Shown here piece by piece: positions 7,803-16,433 of a stretch of 64,000 nucleotides of DNA. Under the pieces are notes generated by a model. The model saw only the letters and a list, made by a program, of their open reading frames with translations. It was not told the origin of the DNA and searched no databases. Each line of letters starts with the position of its first letter. The stretch's first letter is position 1. Both the position numbers and the translations under genes were made by a program. Origin of the DNA: Streptomyces sp. SAJ15 (GTDB lineage Bacteria; Actinomycetota; Actinomycetes; Streptomycetales; Streptomycetaceae); the NCBI RefSeq assembly GCF_007595705.1, contig NZ_NISY01000002.1:434001-498000 (forward strand), read 5' to 3'.

Positions 7803-8774
7803 TTACGCCTCCGGGGCCTCGAACGTGCTGGTACGGGTCATCCCGGCGGCGCGGCCCTTACCCGCGATCACCAGTGCCATCTTGCGGCTGGCCTCGTCGA
7901 TCATCTCGTCGCCGAGCATCGCCGAGCCCTTCTTGCCGCCCGCCTCGGAGGTGCACCACTCGTACGCGTCGAGGATCAGCTCCGCGTGGTCGTAGTCCTC
8001 CTGGGAGGGCGAGAAGACCTCGTTGGCGGCCTCCACCTGACCCGGGTGCAGCACCCACTTGCCGTCGAAGCCCAGCGCCGCCGCGCGGCCCGCGACCTCG
8101 CGGAAGCCGTCGACGTTCTTGATCTGGAGGTACGGGCCGTCGATCGCCTGGAGGTCGTTGGCCCGGGCCGCCATCAGGATCTTCATCAGGATGTAGTGGT
8201 AGGCGTCCGCCGGGTAACCGGGCGGCTGCTCGCCGACGACCAGCGACTTCATGTTGATGGAGGCCATGAAGTCGGCGGGGCCGAAGATGATCGTCTCGAT
8301 GCGCGGCGAGGCCTGGGCGATCGCGTTGACGTTGTTCAGGCCCTGCGCGTTCTCGATCTGCGCCTCGATGCCGATCCGGCCGACCTCGAAGCCCATCGTC
8401 TTCTCGATCTGCGTCAGCAGCAGGTCGAGGGCGACGACCTGCTCGGCGTTCTGGACCTTCGGCAGCATGATGCAGTCGAGGTTGGGGCCCGCGCCCTCGA
8501 CGACCGTCACGACGTCCCGGTACGTCCAGTGGGTCGTCCAGTCGTTGACCCGCACGACCCGCGTCTTGCCCGTCCAGTCACCTTCGTTGAGGAACTTGAC
8601 GATGGTGTGTCGCGCCTCGGGCTTGGCGAGCGGCGCGCAGGCGTCCTCCAGGTCGAGGAAGACCTGGTCGGCCGGCAGCCCCTGCGCCTTCTCCAGGAAG
8701 CGCGGGTTCGAACCGGGGACCGCGAGGCAGGAGCGACGCGGGCGCAGCCGGTTCACGAGGGACGGCGTGGTCAT
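7803..8774 (-). CDS. CitE-like lyase, likely beta-methylmalyl-CoA/malyl-CoA lyase
   Basis: 323 residues, HpcH/HpaI-CitE family TIM barrel. Seen: RRSCLAVPGSNPRFLEKAQ, the metal/CoA block DQVFLDLEDACAPLAK, VVRVNDW, LPKVQNAEQV, IEAQIENAQGL with the metal-binding Glu, and IIFGPADFMASI. In the pathway it cleaves beta-methylmalyl-CoA to glyoxylate and propionyl-CoA. Start ATG 8774 overlaps the stop of the mutase gene by four bases (ATGA), so the two are translationally coupled; longer in-frame extensions lie wholly inside the mutase gene. Confidence 0.9.
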   Translation of the reverse strand: MTTPSLVNRLRPRRSCLAVPGSNPRFLEKAQGLPADQVFLDLEDACAPLAKPEARHTIVKFLNEGDWTGKTRVVRVNDWTTHWTYRDVVTVVEGAGPNLDCIMLPKVQNAEQVVALDLLLTQIEKTMGFEVGRIGIEAQIENAQGLNNVNAIAQASPRIETIIFGPADFMASINMKSLVVGEQPPGYPADAYHYILMKILMAARANDLQAIDGPYLQIKNVDGFREVAGRAAALGFDGKWVLHPGQVEAANEVFSPSQEDYDHAELILDAYEWCTSEAGGKKGSAMLGDEMIDEASRKMALVIAGKGRAAGMTRTSTFEAPEA

Positions 8775-10783
8775 GCGGGGACCTCCAACGGGTCGAGCTG
8801 GTTCGCTTTCCGGATCTCGTCGACGATACGGCCGATGATCTCCGTGATGCCGAAGTCCTTCGGCGTGAAGACGGCCGCGACACCGGCCGCGCGGAGCGCC
8901 TGCGCGTCCGCGGAGGGGATGATGCCGCCGACGATCACCGGCAGCTCCGCCGCGCCGGCCTCGCGCAGCCGCCGCAGGACGTCGGGCACCAGCTCGGCGT
9001 GCGAGCCGGAGAGGATCGACAGCCCCACACAGTGCACGTCCTCGGCGACGGCGGCCGAGACGATCTGCTCCGGGGTGAGCCGGATCCCCTGGTAGACCAC
9101 CTCGAAGCCGGCGTCGCGGGCGCGTACGGCGATCTGCTCGGCGCCGTTGCTGTGCCCGTCCAGGCCCGGCTTGCCGACCAGCAGCCGCAGCTTGCCGCTG
9201 CCGAGCTCGGCGGCGGTCTTGGCCACCTTGTCGCGTACCTCGGCCAGCAGGCTGCCCGCCTCGGCGGCGACCGCCACCGGGGCGCTGCTGACCCCCGTGG
9301 GGGCCCGGAACTCGCCGAAGACGTCCCGCAGCGCCCAGGACCACTCGCCCGTCGTCACGCCCGCGCGGGCGCACTCCAGGGTGGCGGCGAAGAGGTTGGC
9401 GTCGCCGGCGGCGGCCGCCTTGAGGGCGGACAGCGACTCCTGTGCCCGCATCTCGTCGCGGCCCACCCGCCAGTCGTGCAGGGCGGCCACCACCCGGGCC
9501 TCGTTCGCCGGGTCGACCGTCATGATGGCGGTGTCCAGGTCGGCGGTGAGCGGGTTGGGCTCCGTCGACTCGAAGCAGTTGACGCCGACGATCTTCTCCT
9601 CGCCGGCCTCGATCCGGGCCCGGCGCTCGGCGTGCGAGGAGACCAGCTGGGCCTTGAGGTAGCCGGACTCCACGGCCGCCATCGCGCCGCCCATCTCCTG
9701 GATCCGGTCGATCTCGGCCAGGCACTCGGCGACCAGCGCGTCCACCTTGGCCTCGATCACATGCGAGCCCGCGAAGATGTCCTCGTACTCCAGCAGGTCG
9801 CTCTCGTGCGCCAGGACCTGCTGGATGCGCAGCGACCACTGCTGGTCCCAGGGCCGGGGGAGGCCCAGTGCCTCGTTCCAGGCGGGGAGCTGCACCGCGC
9901 GCGCCCGGGCGTCCTTGGAGAGGGTGACGGCCAGCATCTCCAGGACGATCCGCTGGACGTTGTTCTCCGGCTGGGCCTCGGTCAGGCCGAGCGAGTTCAC
10001 CTGGACGCCGTAGCGGAAGCGACGCTGCTTGGGGTCGTCGATCCCGTACCGCTCCCGGGTGATCTGGTCCCAGATGCGGCCGAAGGCGCGCATCTTGCAC
10101 ATCTCCTCGATGAACCGGACCCCGGCGTTGACGAAGAAGGAGATGCGGCCGACGACATCGCCCCTGCGGTCCTCGGGGATCTGCCCGGAGGCGAAGACCG
10201 CGTCCAGCACGGCGATCGCCGTGGACATCGCGTAGGCGATCTCCTGTACCGGGGTGGCTCCCGCCTCCTGGAGGTGGTAGCTGCAGATGTTGATCGGGTT
10301 CCACTTCGGGATGTGGTTCACCGTGTGGGTGATCATGTCGGTGGTCAGCCGCAGCGAGGGCCCCGGCGGGAAGACATGCGTGCCCCGCGACAGGTACTCC
10401 TTGACGATGTCGTTCTGGGTGGTGCCCTGCAGCTTGCCGATGTCGGCGCCCTGCTCCTCGGCGACCACCTGATAGAGCGCCAGCAGCCACATGGCGGTGG
10501 CGTTGATCGTCATCGAGGTGTTCATCTGCTCCAGCGGGATGTCCTGGAACAGCCGTCGCATGTCGCCGAGGTGGGAGACCGGCACCCCGACCCGGCCCAC
10601 CTCGCCGCGGGCGAGGATGTGGTCGGGGTCGTAGCCGGTCTGCGTCGGCAGGTCGAACGCGACCGACAGACCGGTCTGGCCCTTGGCGAGGTTGCGCCGG
10701 TACAGCTCGTTGGACGCCTCGGCGGTGGAGTGCCCGGCGTAGGTCCGCATCAGCCACGGACGGTCTTTACGGCGTTCTGTCAT
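8771..10783 (-). CDS. ecm: Ethylmalonyl-CoA mutase (B12-dependent, MeaA type)
   Basis: 670 residues with fused substrate and cobalamin domains. The substrate barrel has RPWLMRTYAGHSTAEASNELY near the N-terminus and FDLPTQTGYDPD, which separates it from methylmalonyl-CoA mutases (they usually read FDLATHRGYD). The C-terminal B12 domain has D-x-H-x-x-G as DGHSNG (Asp542, His544 as lower cobalt ligand), then GLSILSGSH and VGGIIP. It converts (2R)-ethylmalonyl-CoA, the ccr product, to methylsuccinyl-CoA. It starts 9 bases after the ccr stop. Isobutyryl-CoA mutase is the alternative, but those large subunits lack the fused B12 domain. Confidence 0.92.
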   Translation of the reverse strand: MTERRKDRPWLMRTYAGHSTAEASNELYRRNLAKGQTGLSVAFDLPTQTGYDPDHILARGEVGRVGVPVSHLGDMRRLFQDIPLEQMNTSMTINATAMWLLALYQVVAEEQGADIGKLQGTTQNDIVKEYLSRGTHVFPPGPSLRLTTDMITHTVNHIPKWNPINICSYHLQEAGATPVQEIAYAMSTAIAVLDAVFASGQIPEDRRGDVVGRISFFVNAGVRFIEEMCKMRAFGRIWDQITRERYGIDDPKQRRFRYGVQVNSLGLTEAQPENNVQRIVLEMLAVTLSKDARARAVQLPAWNEALGLPRPWDQQWSLRIQQVLAHESDLLEYEDIFAGSHVIEAKVDALVAECLAEIDRIQEMGGAMAAVESGYLKAQLVSSHAERRARIEAGEEKIVGVNCFESTEPNPLTADLDTAIMTVDPANEARVVAALHDWRVGRDEMRAQESLSALKAAAAGDANLFAATLECARAGVTTGEWSWALRDVFGEFRAPTGVSSAPVAVAAEAGSLLAEVRDKVAKTAAELGSGKLRLLVGKPGLDGHSNGAEQIAVRARDAGFEVVYQGIRLTPEQIVSAAVAEDVHCVGLSILSGSHAELVPDVLRRLREAGAAELPVIVGGIIPSADAQALRAAGVAAVFTPKDFGITEIIGRIVDEIRKANQLDPLEVPA

Positions 10784-10792
10784 GCGTGCGTC

Positions 10793-12130
10793 TCACACAT
10801 TCCGGAAGCGGTTGATGGCGTCGATGTGCTGGTCGCGCAGTTCCTGGTCGGTCACGCCCATGCCCTCCTCGGGGGCCAGGCAGAGCACGCCGACCTTCCC
10901 CTGGTGCAGGTTGCGGTGGACGTCGTAGGCGGCCTGACCGGTGTCCTCCAGGGAGTACGTCCGGGAGAGGGTGGGGTGGATCTTGCCCTTGGCGATCAGC
11001 CGGTTGGCCTCCCACGCCTCGCGGTAGTTGGCGAAGTGCGAGCCGACGATCCGCTTGAGCGACATCCACAGGTAGCGGTTGTCGTACTCGTGGTTGTAGC
11101 CGGAGGTGGAGGCGCAGGTGACGATGGTGCCGCCCTTGCGGGTGACGTAGACCGAGGCGCCGAAGGTCTCCCGGCCGGGGTGCTCGAAGACGATGTCCAC
11201 GTCCTCGCCGTCGGTCAGCTCGCGTATGCGCTTGCCGAAGCGCTTCCACTCCTTGGGGTCCTGGGTGTGCTCGTCCTTCCAGAACCTGTACCCCTCGGCG
11301 CTGCGGTCGATGATCGCCTCGGCCCCCATGGCCCGGCAGATCGCCGCCTTCTGCTCGCTGGAGACCACGCAGATCGGGTTGGCGCCGCCGGCGAGCGCGA
11401 ACTGGGTGGCGTAGGAGCCGAGTCCGCCGCTGGCACCCCAGATGAGCACGTTGTCGCCCTGCTTCATCCCGGCGCCGTTGCGGGAGACCAGCTGCCGGTA
11501 GGCGGTGGAGTTGACCAGCCCCGGAGAGGCTGCCTCCTCCCAGCTCAGGTGCTTGGGCTTGGGCATCAGCTGGTTGGACTTGACCAGTGCGATCTCGGCG
11601 AGGCCGCCGAAGTTGGTCTCGAAGCCCCAGATCCGCTGTTCGGGGTCGAGCATGGTGTCGTTGTGGCCGTCGGCGCTCTCCAGCTCCACCGACAGGCAGT
11701 GCGCCACGACGGCGTCGCCCGGCTTCCAGGCGTTGACGCCCGGGCCGGTGCGCAGCACCACGCCCGCCAGGTCGGAGCCGATGACGTGGTACGGGAGGTC
11801 GTGCCGCTTGGTCAGCGGGGAGAGCCGGCCGTACCGCTCCAGGAAGGCGAAGGTGGACACCGGCTCGAAGATCGAGGTCCAGACGGAGTTGTAGTTGACC
11901 GAGCTGGCCATCACGGCGACGAGGGCCTCGCCGGGGCCGAGTTCGGGCACCGGGACCTCGTCCAGGTGAAGGGACTTGCGCGGATCCTTCTCCCGGGTAC
12001 TGAGGCCGGCGAACATCTCGGTCTCGTCCTTGTGCACGGTGACCGCGCGGTAGGACTCCGGCAGGGGGATCGCCGCCAGGTCCGCTGGCGTGCTGTCGGG
12101 CGCGAGGATCGCGTCCAGGATCTCGTTCAT
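10793..12130 (-). CDS. ccr: Crotonyl-CoA carboxylase/reductase
   Basis: 445 residues, medium-chain dehydrogenase/reductase. Carboxylates crotonyl-CoA reductively with NADPH and CO2 to ethylmalonyl-CoA, the committed step of the pathway and a source of the polyketide extender ethylmalonyl-CoA. The residues reported to hold CO2 in the Kitasatospora enzyme are all present at identical numbering: Asn81, Phe170, Glu171 and His365. The NADPH motif WGASGGLGSYA is at 231-241. ATG 12130 has a strong GGAGG site 5-6 bases upstream. It is the first gene of a five-gene operon with at most 9 bases between genes. Confidence 0.97.
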   Translation of the reverse strand: MNEILDAILAPDSTPADLAAIPLPESYRAVTVHKDETEMFAGLSTREKDPRKSLHLDEVPVPELGPGEALVAVMASSVNYNSVWTSIFEPVSTFAFLERYGRLSPLTKRHDLPYHVIGSDLAGVVLRTGPGVNAWKPGDAVVAHCLSVELESADGHNDTMLDPEQRIWGFETNFGGLAEIALVKSNQLMPKPKHLSWEEAASPGLVNSTAYRQLVSRNGAGMKQGDNVLIWGASGGLGSYATQFALAGGANPICVVSSEQKAAICRAMGAEAIIDRSAEGYRFWKDEHTQDPKEWKRFGKRIRELTDGEDVDIVFEHPGRETFGASVYVTRKGGTIVTCASTSGYNHEYDNRYLWMSLKRIVGSHFANYREAWEANRLIAKGKIHPTLSRTYSLEDTGQAAYDVHRNLHQGKVGVLCLAPEEGMGVTDQELRDQHIDAINRFRNV

Positions 12131-12382
12131 GGTGGCCTCCGGCGAAGCGTTTGAGGACGCTTGAGGGAACGCTGGGGTCGATCTGACGGGCTGTGGGTGG
12201 AGCCGGTGGTGCCGTCGGTTCGGCGGAGGTGGTGCTCGGCGGTGCGCGGGTGGCGCTGGGGTCCCGGACGGTGCCGGGGGGTGCCTGTGACGCAGGCGTC
12301 CGGGCGCGCAAGGTGCTTGCGGGGACAGCCGACGCGCGACGCGCTTTCTCAACGCGCCGGCCGCCCGGACTCTCTCAAGTTA

Positions 12383-12397
12383 TGGCACCGCGTGCCA
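12383..12397. promoter_or_regulatory. Inverted repeat TGGCAC-N3-GTGCCA upstream of ccr
   Basis: Perfect 6-3-6 palindrome, with a further half-site (GGTGCCA) 14-20 bases away toward the TetR side. It lies about 255 bases upstream of the ccr start in the A+T-richer promoter zone. Likely an operator; the regulator (perhaps the adjacent TetR protein) is inferred. Confidence 0.5.
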
Positions 12398-12419
12398 CTA
12401 AGCAAGACACTGGGTGCCA

Positions 12420-12437
12420 ACAATTTCTCTCAATTGT
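12420..12437. promoter_or_regulatory. Inverted repeat ACAATT-N6-AATTGT upstream of ccr
   Basis: Perfect 6-6-6 palindrome and unusually A+T-rich for this DNA. It is 22 bp from the TGGCAC palindrome, so the two may bracket the -35/-10 region of the ccr operon promoter. Candidate operator. Confidence 0.5.
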
Positions 12438-12461
12438 CATTCCGGTCGCACGCATGAGCAA

Positions 12462-12490
12462 GACGGCCGCCCCGAGGAGGGGCGGCCGTC
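12462..12490 (-). terminator. Hairpin terminator of the TetR gene
   Basis: Perfect 12-bp stem (12462-12473 with 12479-12490, left arm GACGGCCGCCCC) and a 5-base loop, 114 bases after the tetR stop on the minus strand. It separates tetR from the ccr promoter. Confidence 0.8.
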
Positions 12491-12603
12491 GCGGAGGGTG
12501 TGCGGTCGTGTGCGAATGGTTTGGGGTCGGTGCCGGTGGCGGAAGCGCGCGGGAAGGGGCGCGAACGTGCGGCGAGGTGCGGGGAGCGGCGGCCGCGGGG
12601 CCG

Positions 12604-13425
12604 TCAGTCGCGCTTCTTCAGGGCCCGCTCGATGGTGCGCATGACCTCGTTCAGCGGGGCGTCGGTGCGCGCCACCATCACCACCACCTCGTCCTCGCCT
12701 TCCACCGTCGCGGCGGCGGCCGGCCCGCGGCCGGACAGCGACCGGCCCGCCACGATGCCGGTGCCGAACGTCTCCCGGACGATGGCGAACGCGTGGTCCA
12801 GCTGCGTCTCCACGTCGCCCTGGCCGCCCGCCCGCAGCCAGCGTCGCAGCACGTGGTTGTGCGCGGTCACCACCGCGGACGCGGCGACCTCGGCCAGCAG
12901 CGGGTCGTCGTCCCCGACGTGGTGCGCGCCCTCGTCGAAATGACCCAGCAGATAGCGGGTGAACAGCCGCTCGTAGCGGGCCACCGAGGCGATCTCGGCC
13001 TCCCGCAGGGCCGGAACCTCGCGGGTCAGCCGATAGCGCTCCACCGACGCGGCCGGGGAGGCCGCGTACATCTTCATGACCTCCTTGATGCCCCGGCAGA
13101 CCGTGTCCAGCGGGTGCTCGTGCGGCGGGGCGGCCTCCAGGACCGCCTCCGCGCGCACCAGCGTGTCGTCGTGGTCGGGGAAGATCGCCTCTTCCTTGGA
13201 GCGGAAGTGCCGGAAGAACGTGCGGCGGGCGACCCCGGCCGCGGCGGCGATCTCGTCGACCGTCGTGGCCTCGTAGCCCTTCGTCGCGAACAACTCCATG
13301 GCGGCGGCGGCCAGTTTGCGGCGCATGGTCAGGCGCTGCGCGGCCGCACGGCGCGAGCCGGCGCTGTCTCCGCCGTCGGCGGCGGTCGTACGGTTCGGAC
13401 GAGCGGACTTCACGGGCTGGGACAT
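12604..13425 (-). CDS. TetR-family transcriptional regulator
   Basis: 273 residues. The N-terminal helix-turn-helix is at about 35-80: LAAAAMELFATKGYEATTVDEIAAAAGVARRTFFRHF is the standard TetR DNA-binding region. The C-terminal ligand domain is long and not assignable by eye. Start ATG 13425 has no clear ribosome site, so the mRNA may be leaderless; an in-frame start 99 bases upstream would overlap the dehydrogenase gene. A 6-8-6 inverted repeat lies 13-32 bases upstream. Its place between the 3-hydroxyacyl-CoA dehydrogenase and ccr, all on one strand, makes it the likely regulator of C4 acyl-CoA assimilation (inference). Confidence 0.9.
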   Translation of the reverse strand: MSQPVKSARPNRTTAADGGDSAGSRRAAAQRLTMRRKLAAAAMELFATKGYEATTVDEIAAAAGVARRTFFRHFRSKEEAIFPDHDDTLVRAEAVLEAAPPHEHPLDTVCRGIKEVMKMYAASPAASVERYRLTREVPALREAEIASVARYERLFTRYLLGHFDEGAHHVGDDDPLLAEVAASAVVTAHNHVLRRWLRAGGQGDVETQLDHAFAIVRETFGTGIVAGRSLSGRGPAAAATVEGEDEVVVMVARTDAPLNEVMRTIERALKKRD

Positions 13426-13437
13426 GTGGGGAACGTA

Positions 13438-13457
13438 ACACGCTGCGGAGTGCGTGT
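13438..13457. promoter_or_regulatory. Inverted repeat ACACGC-N8-GCGTGT before the TetR gene
   Basis: Perfect 6-8-6 palindrome starting 13 bases upstream of the tetR ATG. Position and size fit an autoregulatory TetR operator. Confidence 0.5.
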
Positions 13458-13510
13458 GCGGGGGCGGACCGCCGTCGGGCTCCAGCAGCCCGCCCCAGCC
13501 GGGGACGTAC

Positions 13511-15328
13511 TCAGGCCCTCGCATACTCGCGGAAGCCGCGCCCGGTCTTGCGTCCCAGGCAGCCCGCCGCCACCAGGTGCTCCAGCAGCGGCGCGGGCGC
13601 CAGGCCCGGATCGCGGAACGCGCGGTGCAGCACCTTCTCGATCGCCAGCGACACGTCCAGGCCGACGACGTCGAGCAGCTCGAAGGGGCCCATCGGATAG
13701 CCGCCGCCGAGCTTCATCGCCGCGTCGATGTCATCCGGCGAGGCGTAGTGCTCCTGCACCATCTTCACGGCGTTGTTCAGGTAGGGGAACAGCAGCGCGT
13801 TGACGATGAAGCCGGCCCGGTCGCCGCAGTCCACCGGGTGCTTGCGCACCTGGCGGCAGACGGCGCGGACGGTCGCGTGCGCCTCCTCCGAGGTGAGCAC
13901 GGTGCGGACCACCTCGACCAGCTTCATCGCCGGCGCCGGGTTGAAGAAGTGCATCCCGATCACGTCCCGCGGCCGCGAGGTGGCGCGGGCGCAGGCGATG
14001 ACGGGCAGCGAGGAGGTGGTGGTGGCCAGCACCGCGCCCGGCTTGCACACCTTGTCCAGGGTGGCGAACAGCTGCTGCTTGACGGCCAGGTCCTCGGCGA
14101 CCGCCTCCACCGCCAGGTCCACCTCGGCGAAGGCGTCCAGCGCGCCGGCCGGGGTGACGCGCTCCAGCGCCTCCCGTGCGGCCTCCTCGGTCAGCCGGCC
14201 CTTCTCCACCGAGCGTCGCAGCGAGCGGTCGATCCGGCCCTTCGCCTTCTCCGCCTTGTCCAGGCCGCGGGCGGCCAGCACCACCTCGTACCCCGCCTTG
14301 GCGAAGACCTCGGCGATGCCGCTGGCCATGGTGCCCGAGCCGGCCACGCCGACCCGACGCACGGTCCGACCGGCCGCCGTCTCGTGCGCGTCGCCCGGCG
14401 TCAGGTCGTCCGGCACCACCTCCCCGCTGCCCGGCGCCGCGTAGCTGTAGAAGCCGCGGCCCGACTTGCGGCCGTTCAGCCCGGCCTCGCTGAGCTGGCC
14501 GAGGATCGGGGCGGGAGCGTGCAGCCGGTCGCGGGAGGCGGCGTACATGGCCTCCAGGACGGTGCGCGCGGTGTCGACGCCGATCAGGTCGAGCAGCGCC
14601 AGCGGGCCCATCGGCAGCCCGCAGCCCAGCTTCATGGCGGCGTCGATGTCCTCGCGCGTGGCGTACTTCGCCTCGTACATCGCGGCGGCCTGGTTCAGGT
14701 AGCCGAACAGCAGCCCGTCGGCGACGAAGCCCGGCCGGTCGCCCACGGCCACCGGCTCCTTGCCCAGGTCGCGGGCGAGGTCGGTGACCGCCGCCACCGC
14801 CGCCGGGGCGGTGAGCACGGAGGACACCACCTCGACCAGCTTCATGGCGGGGGCGGGGTTGAAGAAGTGCAGGCCCAGGACGCGCTCGGGGCGGGCGGAG
14901 TCCGCGGCCAGCCGGGTCACCGACAAGGCGTTGGTGCCGGTGGCCAGGATCGTCTCCGGGCGCACGACGGCGTCCAGCGCGGTGAAGACCTCGTGCTTGG
15001 TCTCGTAGTGCTCCGGCACCACCTCGATGACGAGATCGGCGCCGGCGGCGTCGGCCAGCTCGGTGGAGGTGCGGAACCGGCCGAGGACCGCGGTCCGCTC
15101 CTCCTCGGTGAGCTTCTCGCGGCGCACCGCGCGGGCGGTGGCGGACTCCAGGGCGGCGACGGCGGTACGGGCGGCGGCCTCGCTGATGTCGATGCCGATG
15201 ACCTCGCGACCGGCGCGGGTCAGCACCTCGGCGATGCCGGTGCCCATGGTGCCGAGGCCGATCACGGCCACGGTGCGCAGGCTGAGGGACGGCGCGGGGG
15301 AGGTTTCAGGTGTGGACGTTCGGCCCAT
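13511..15328 (-). CDS. Tandem 3-hydroxyacyl-CoA dehydrogenase (3-hydroxybutyryl-CoA type)
   Basis: 605 residues made of two complete 3-hydroxyacyl-CoA dehydrogenase modules, about twice the usual ~290. Each has a Rossmann motif (IGLGTMGTGIAE near 20 and AGSGTMASGIAE near 330), the catalytic block HFFNPAPAMKLVEVV, and a C-terminal helical domain ending in GRKSGRGFYSY or GRKTGRGFREY. It oxidises 3-hydroxyacyl-CoA with NAD or runs in reverse, linking acetoacetyl-CoA and crotonyl-CoA and thus supplying the ccr substrate. ATG 15328 lies closely before the first Rossmann strand. It is on the same strand as tetR and the ccr operon. Confidence 0.92.
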   Translation of the reverse strand: MGRTSTPETSPAPSLSLRTVAVIGLGTMGTGIAEVLTRAGREVIGIDISEAAARTAVAALESATARAVRREKLTEEERTAVLGRFRTSTELADAAGADLVIEVVPEHYETKHEVFTALDAVVRPETILATGTNALSVTRLAADSARPERVLGLHFFNPAPAMKLVEVVSSVLTAPAAVAAVTDLARDLGKEPVAVGDRPGFVADGLLFGYLNQAAAMYEAKYATREDIDAAMKLGCGLPMGPLALLDLIGVDTARTVLEAMYAASRDRLHAPAPILGQLSEAGLNGRKSGRGFYSYAAPGSGEVVPDDLTPGDAHETAAGRTVRRVGVAGSGTMASGIAEVFAKAGYEVVLAARGLDKAEKAKGRIDRSLRRSVEKGRLTEEAAREALERVTPAGALDAFAEVDLAVEAVAEDLAVKQQLFATLDKVCKPGAVLATTTSSLPVIACARATSRPRDVIGMHFFNPAPAMKLVEVVRTVLTSEEAHATVRAVCRQVRKHPVDCGDRAGFIVNALLFPYLNNAVKMVQEHYASPDDIDAAMKLGGGYPMGPFELLDVVGLDVSLAIEKVLHRAFRDPGLAPAPLLEHLVAAGCLGRKTGRGFREYARA

Positions 15329-15719
15329 CGAGGGTCTCCTGAGGGTGTTCCCCGGTCTCGGGGAGAGGTGACGACTGAGGGATCCGGATCCGCCGTAACC
15401 TGGAAACACGCTCCGGGCGGCGGCGGATGGGGAGTTACGCGCTCCTGGACGGGCACCACTGCTCGTAGAAAGTCGTAAGAACTCGGTGAAACCCGCGAAG
15501 AACGCTGCGGCAGGCCCTGTCCCGGGGCCGCGCCGTACAGATACTCGAGTGCCGAACCGACGTCACTCTTGGCGGCTGCGTCACCAGGCCGCCCGAGCTT
15601 GAGTGCTGCTCGTGGCGGCAGCTTAACTCGCGGGTAACTGTTATGCCAGAGGTGGTTACGACGCTCGCGCTGTGGCGTGGACCACGCGTACACGCGGGCA
15701 GTGGGGAGGGAATCGGGTC
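15329..15719. other. 391-bp divergent promoter region
   Basis: Lies between the minus-strand dehydrogenase and the plus-strand HEAT-repeat gene. No ORF of note. A+T-richer patches at about 15467-15490 and 15620-15660 (GGTAACTGTTATG) are probable promoter sites. No strong palindrome is seen. Confidence 0.5.
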
Positions 15720-16328
15720 ATGGAAGACGACTTCCGCGCGCTGGTCGACCGGGTGCGGGCTTCACTCACGTCCCCGGCGGAGGTGGCCGCGTACCGCGCG
15801 CTGCTGGCGCTCGTCCGCGAGCGCACGCCCGCCGCCCGCGAGGAGCTCGCCCGTGTCCTGGTCGCCCCGGAACAGCCCCTGTGGGCGCGCGAGACCGCCG
15901 CGTACGCGCTCGGCACCATCGGCGACCGGCGCGCCTTCGAAACGCTGATCCTCATGCTCAACTACCGCGACCCGGTGCGCTGCGCCACCGCCGCGCGGGC
16001 GCTGGCCCGGCTCGGCGACCCGCGCACCGCCCGCGCGGCCGCGGCGCTGGCCACCAATCCGGTCCGCGTTCACTACGCGTTGCACCCCATCCGGCTGCTG
16101 GTGGAGCTGCGCGCCCCCGAGTCCGTGCCGGCGCTCGCCGAGACGCTGGAGCGGCTGCTGGCCGCGCGGGAGCACCACTGGTCGATAGCCCGGGCGTGCG
16201 TGGAGGGGCTCGGTGCCCTCGGCGACCCGCGCGCGATACCGGTGCTGACCAAGGCCAGCGCCTACCCGCAGCTGACCGCGGCCGCCGTCGCGGCGATCGC
16301 CCGCGCGGAGACGGCGCCACGGAGCTGA
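15720..16328 (+). CDS. HEAT-repeat protein
   Basis: 202 residues, almost entirely helical HEAT/PBS-lyase-like repeats with recurring units such as WARETAAYALGTIGDRRAFETLI, CATAARALARLGDPRTARA and ACVEGLGALGDPRAIPVL. Such repeats make protein-protein scaffolds; no catalytic residue is visible and the role is unknown. ATG 15720 is preceded by GTGGGGAGGG at a 9-base spacing. A monocistronic gene divergent from the dehydrogenase and followed by the gene-free repeat region. Confidence 0.82.
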   Translation: MEDDFRALVDRVRASLTSPAEVAAYRALLALVRERTPAAREELARVLVAPEQPLWARETAAYALGTIGDRRAFETLILMLNYRDPVRCATAARALARLGDPRTARAAAALATNPVRVHYALHPIRLLVELRAPESVPALAETLERLLAAREHHWSIARACVEGLGALGDPRAIPVLTKASAYPQLTAAAVAAIARAETAPRS

Positions 16329-16433
16329 GCGACGCACGCGGGCGGTCCCGACTCCGGCGCGGGTCGTGGCGGCGGCGTGGGGACCGCCGCGGGAGAGTCG
16401 CGGAGGCGGTGGGCGGTGGGCGGCTACGCGCCG

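Larger units (their letters stand above)
12131..12603. other. 473-bp ccr promoter region and TetR terminator
   Basis: No gene is visible. The half near ccr is strongly GC-rich. Around 12375-12440 it turns A+T-rich and holds two perfect inverted repeats (listed separately) and the heptamer CTCTCAA twice, which marks the probable promoter of the ccr operon. The TetR terminator is at 12462-12490, and from 12491 to the tetR stop I see nothing. Confidence 0.7.

Noticed and set aside
8999..12154. A 1051-residue open frame on the plus strand antisense to the mutase and ccr genes
   Set aside because: It is the complementary-frame shadow of genes with strong motif evidence; its sequence is Arg/Gly/Leu/Val-biased without a recognisable domain.
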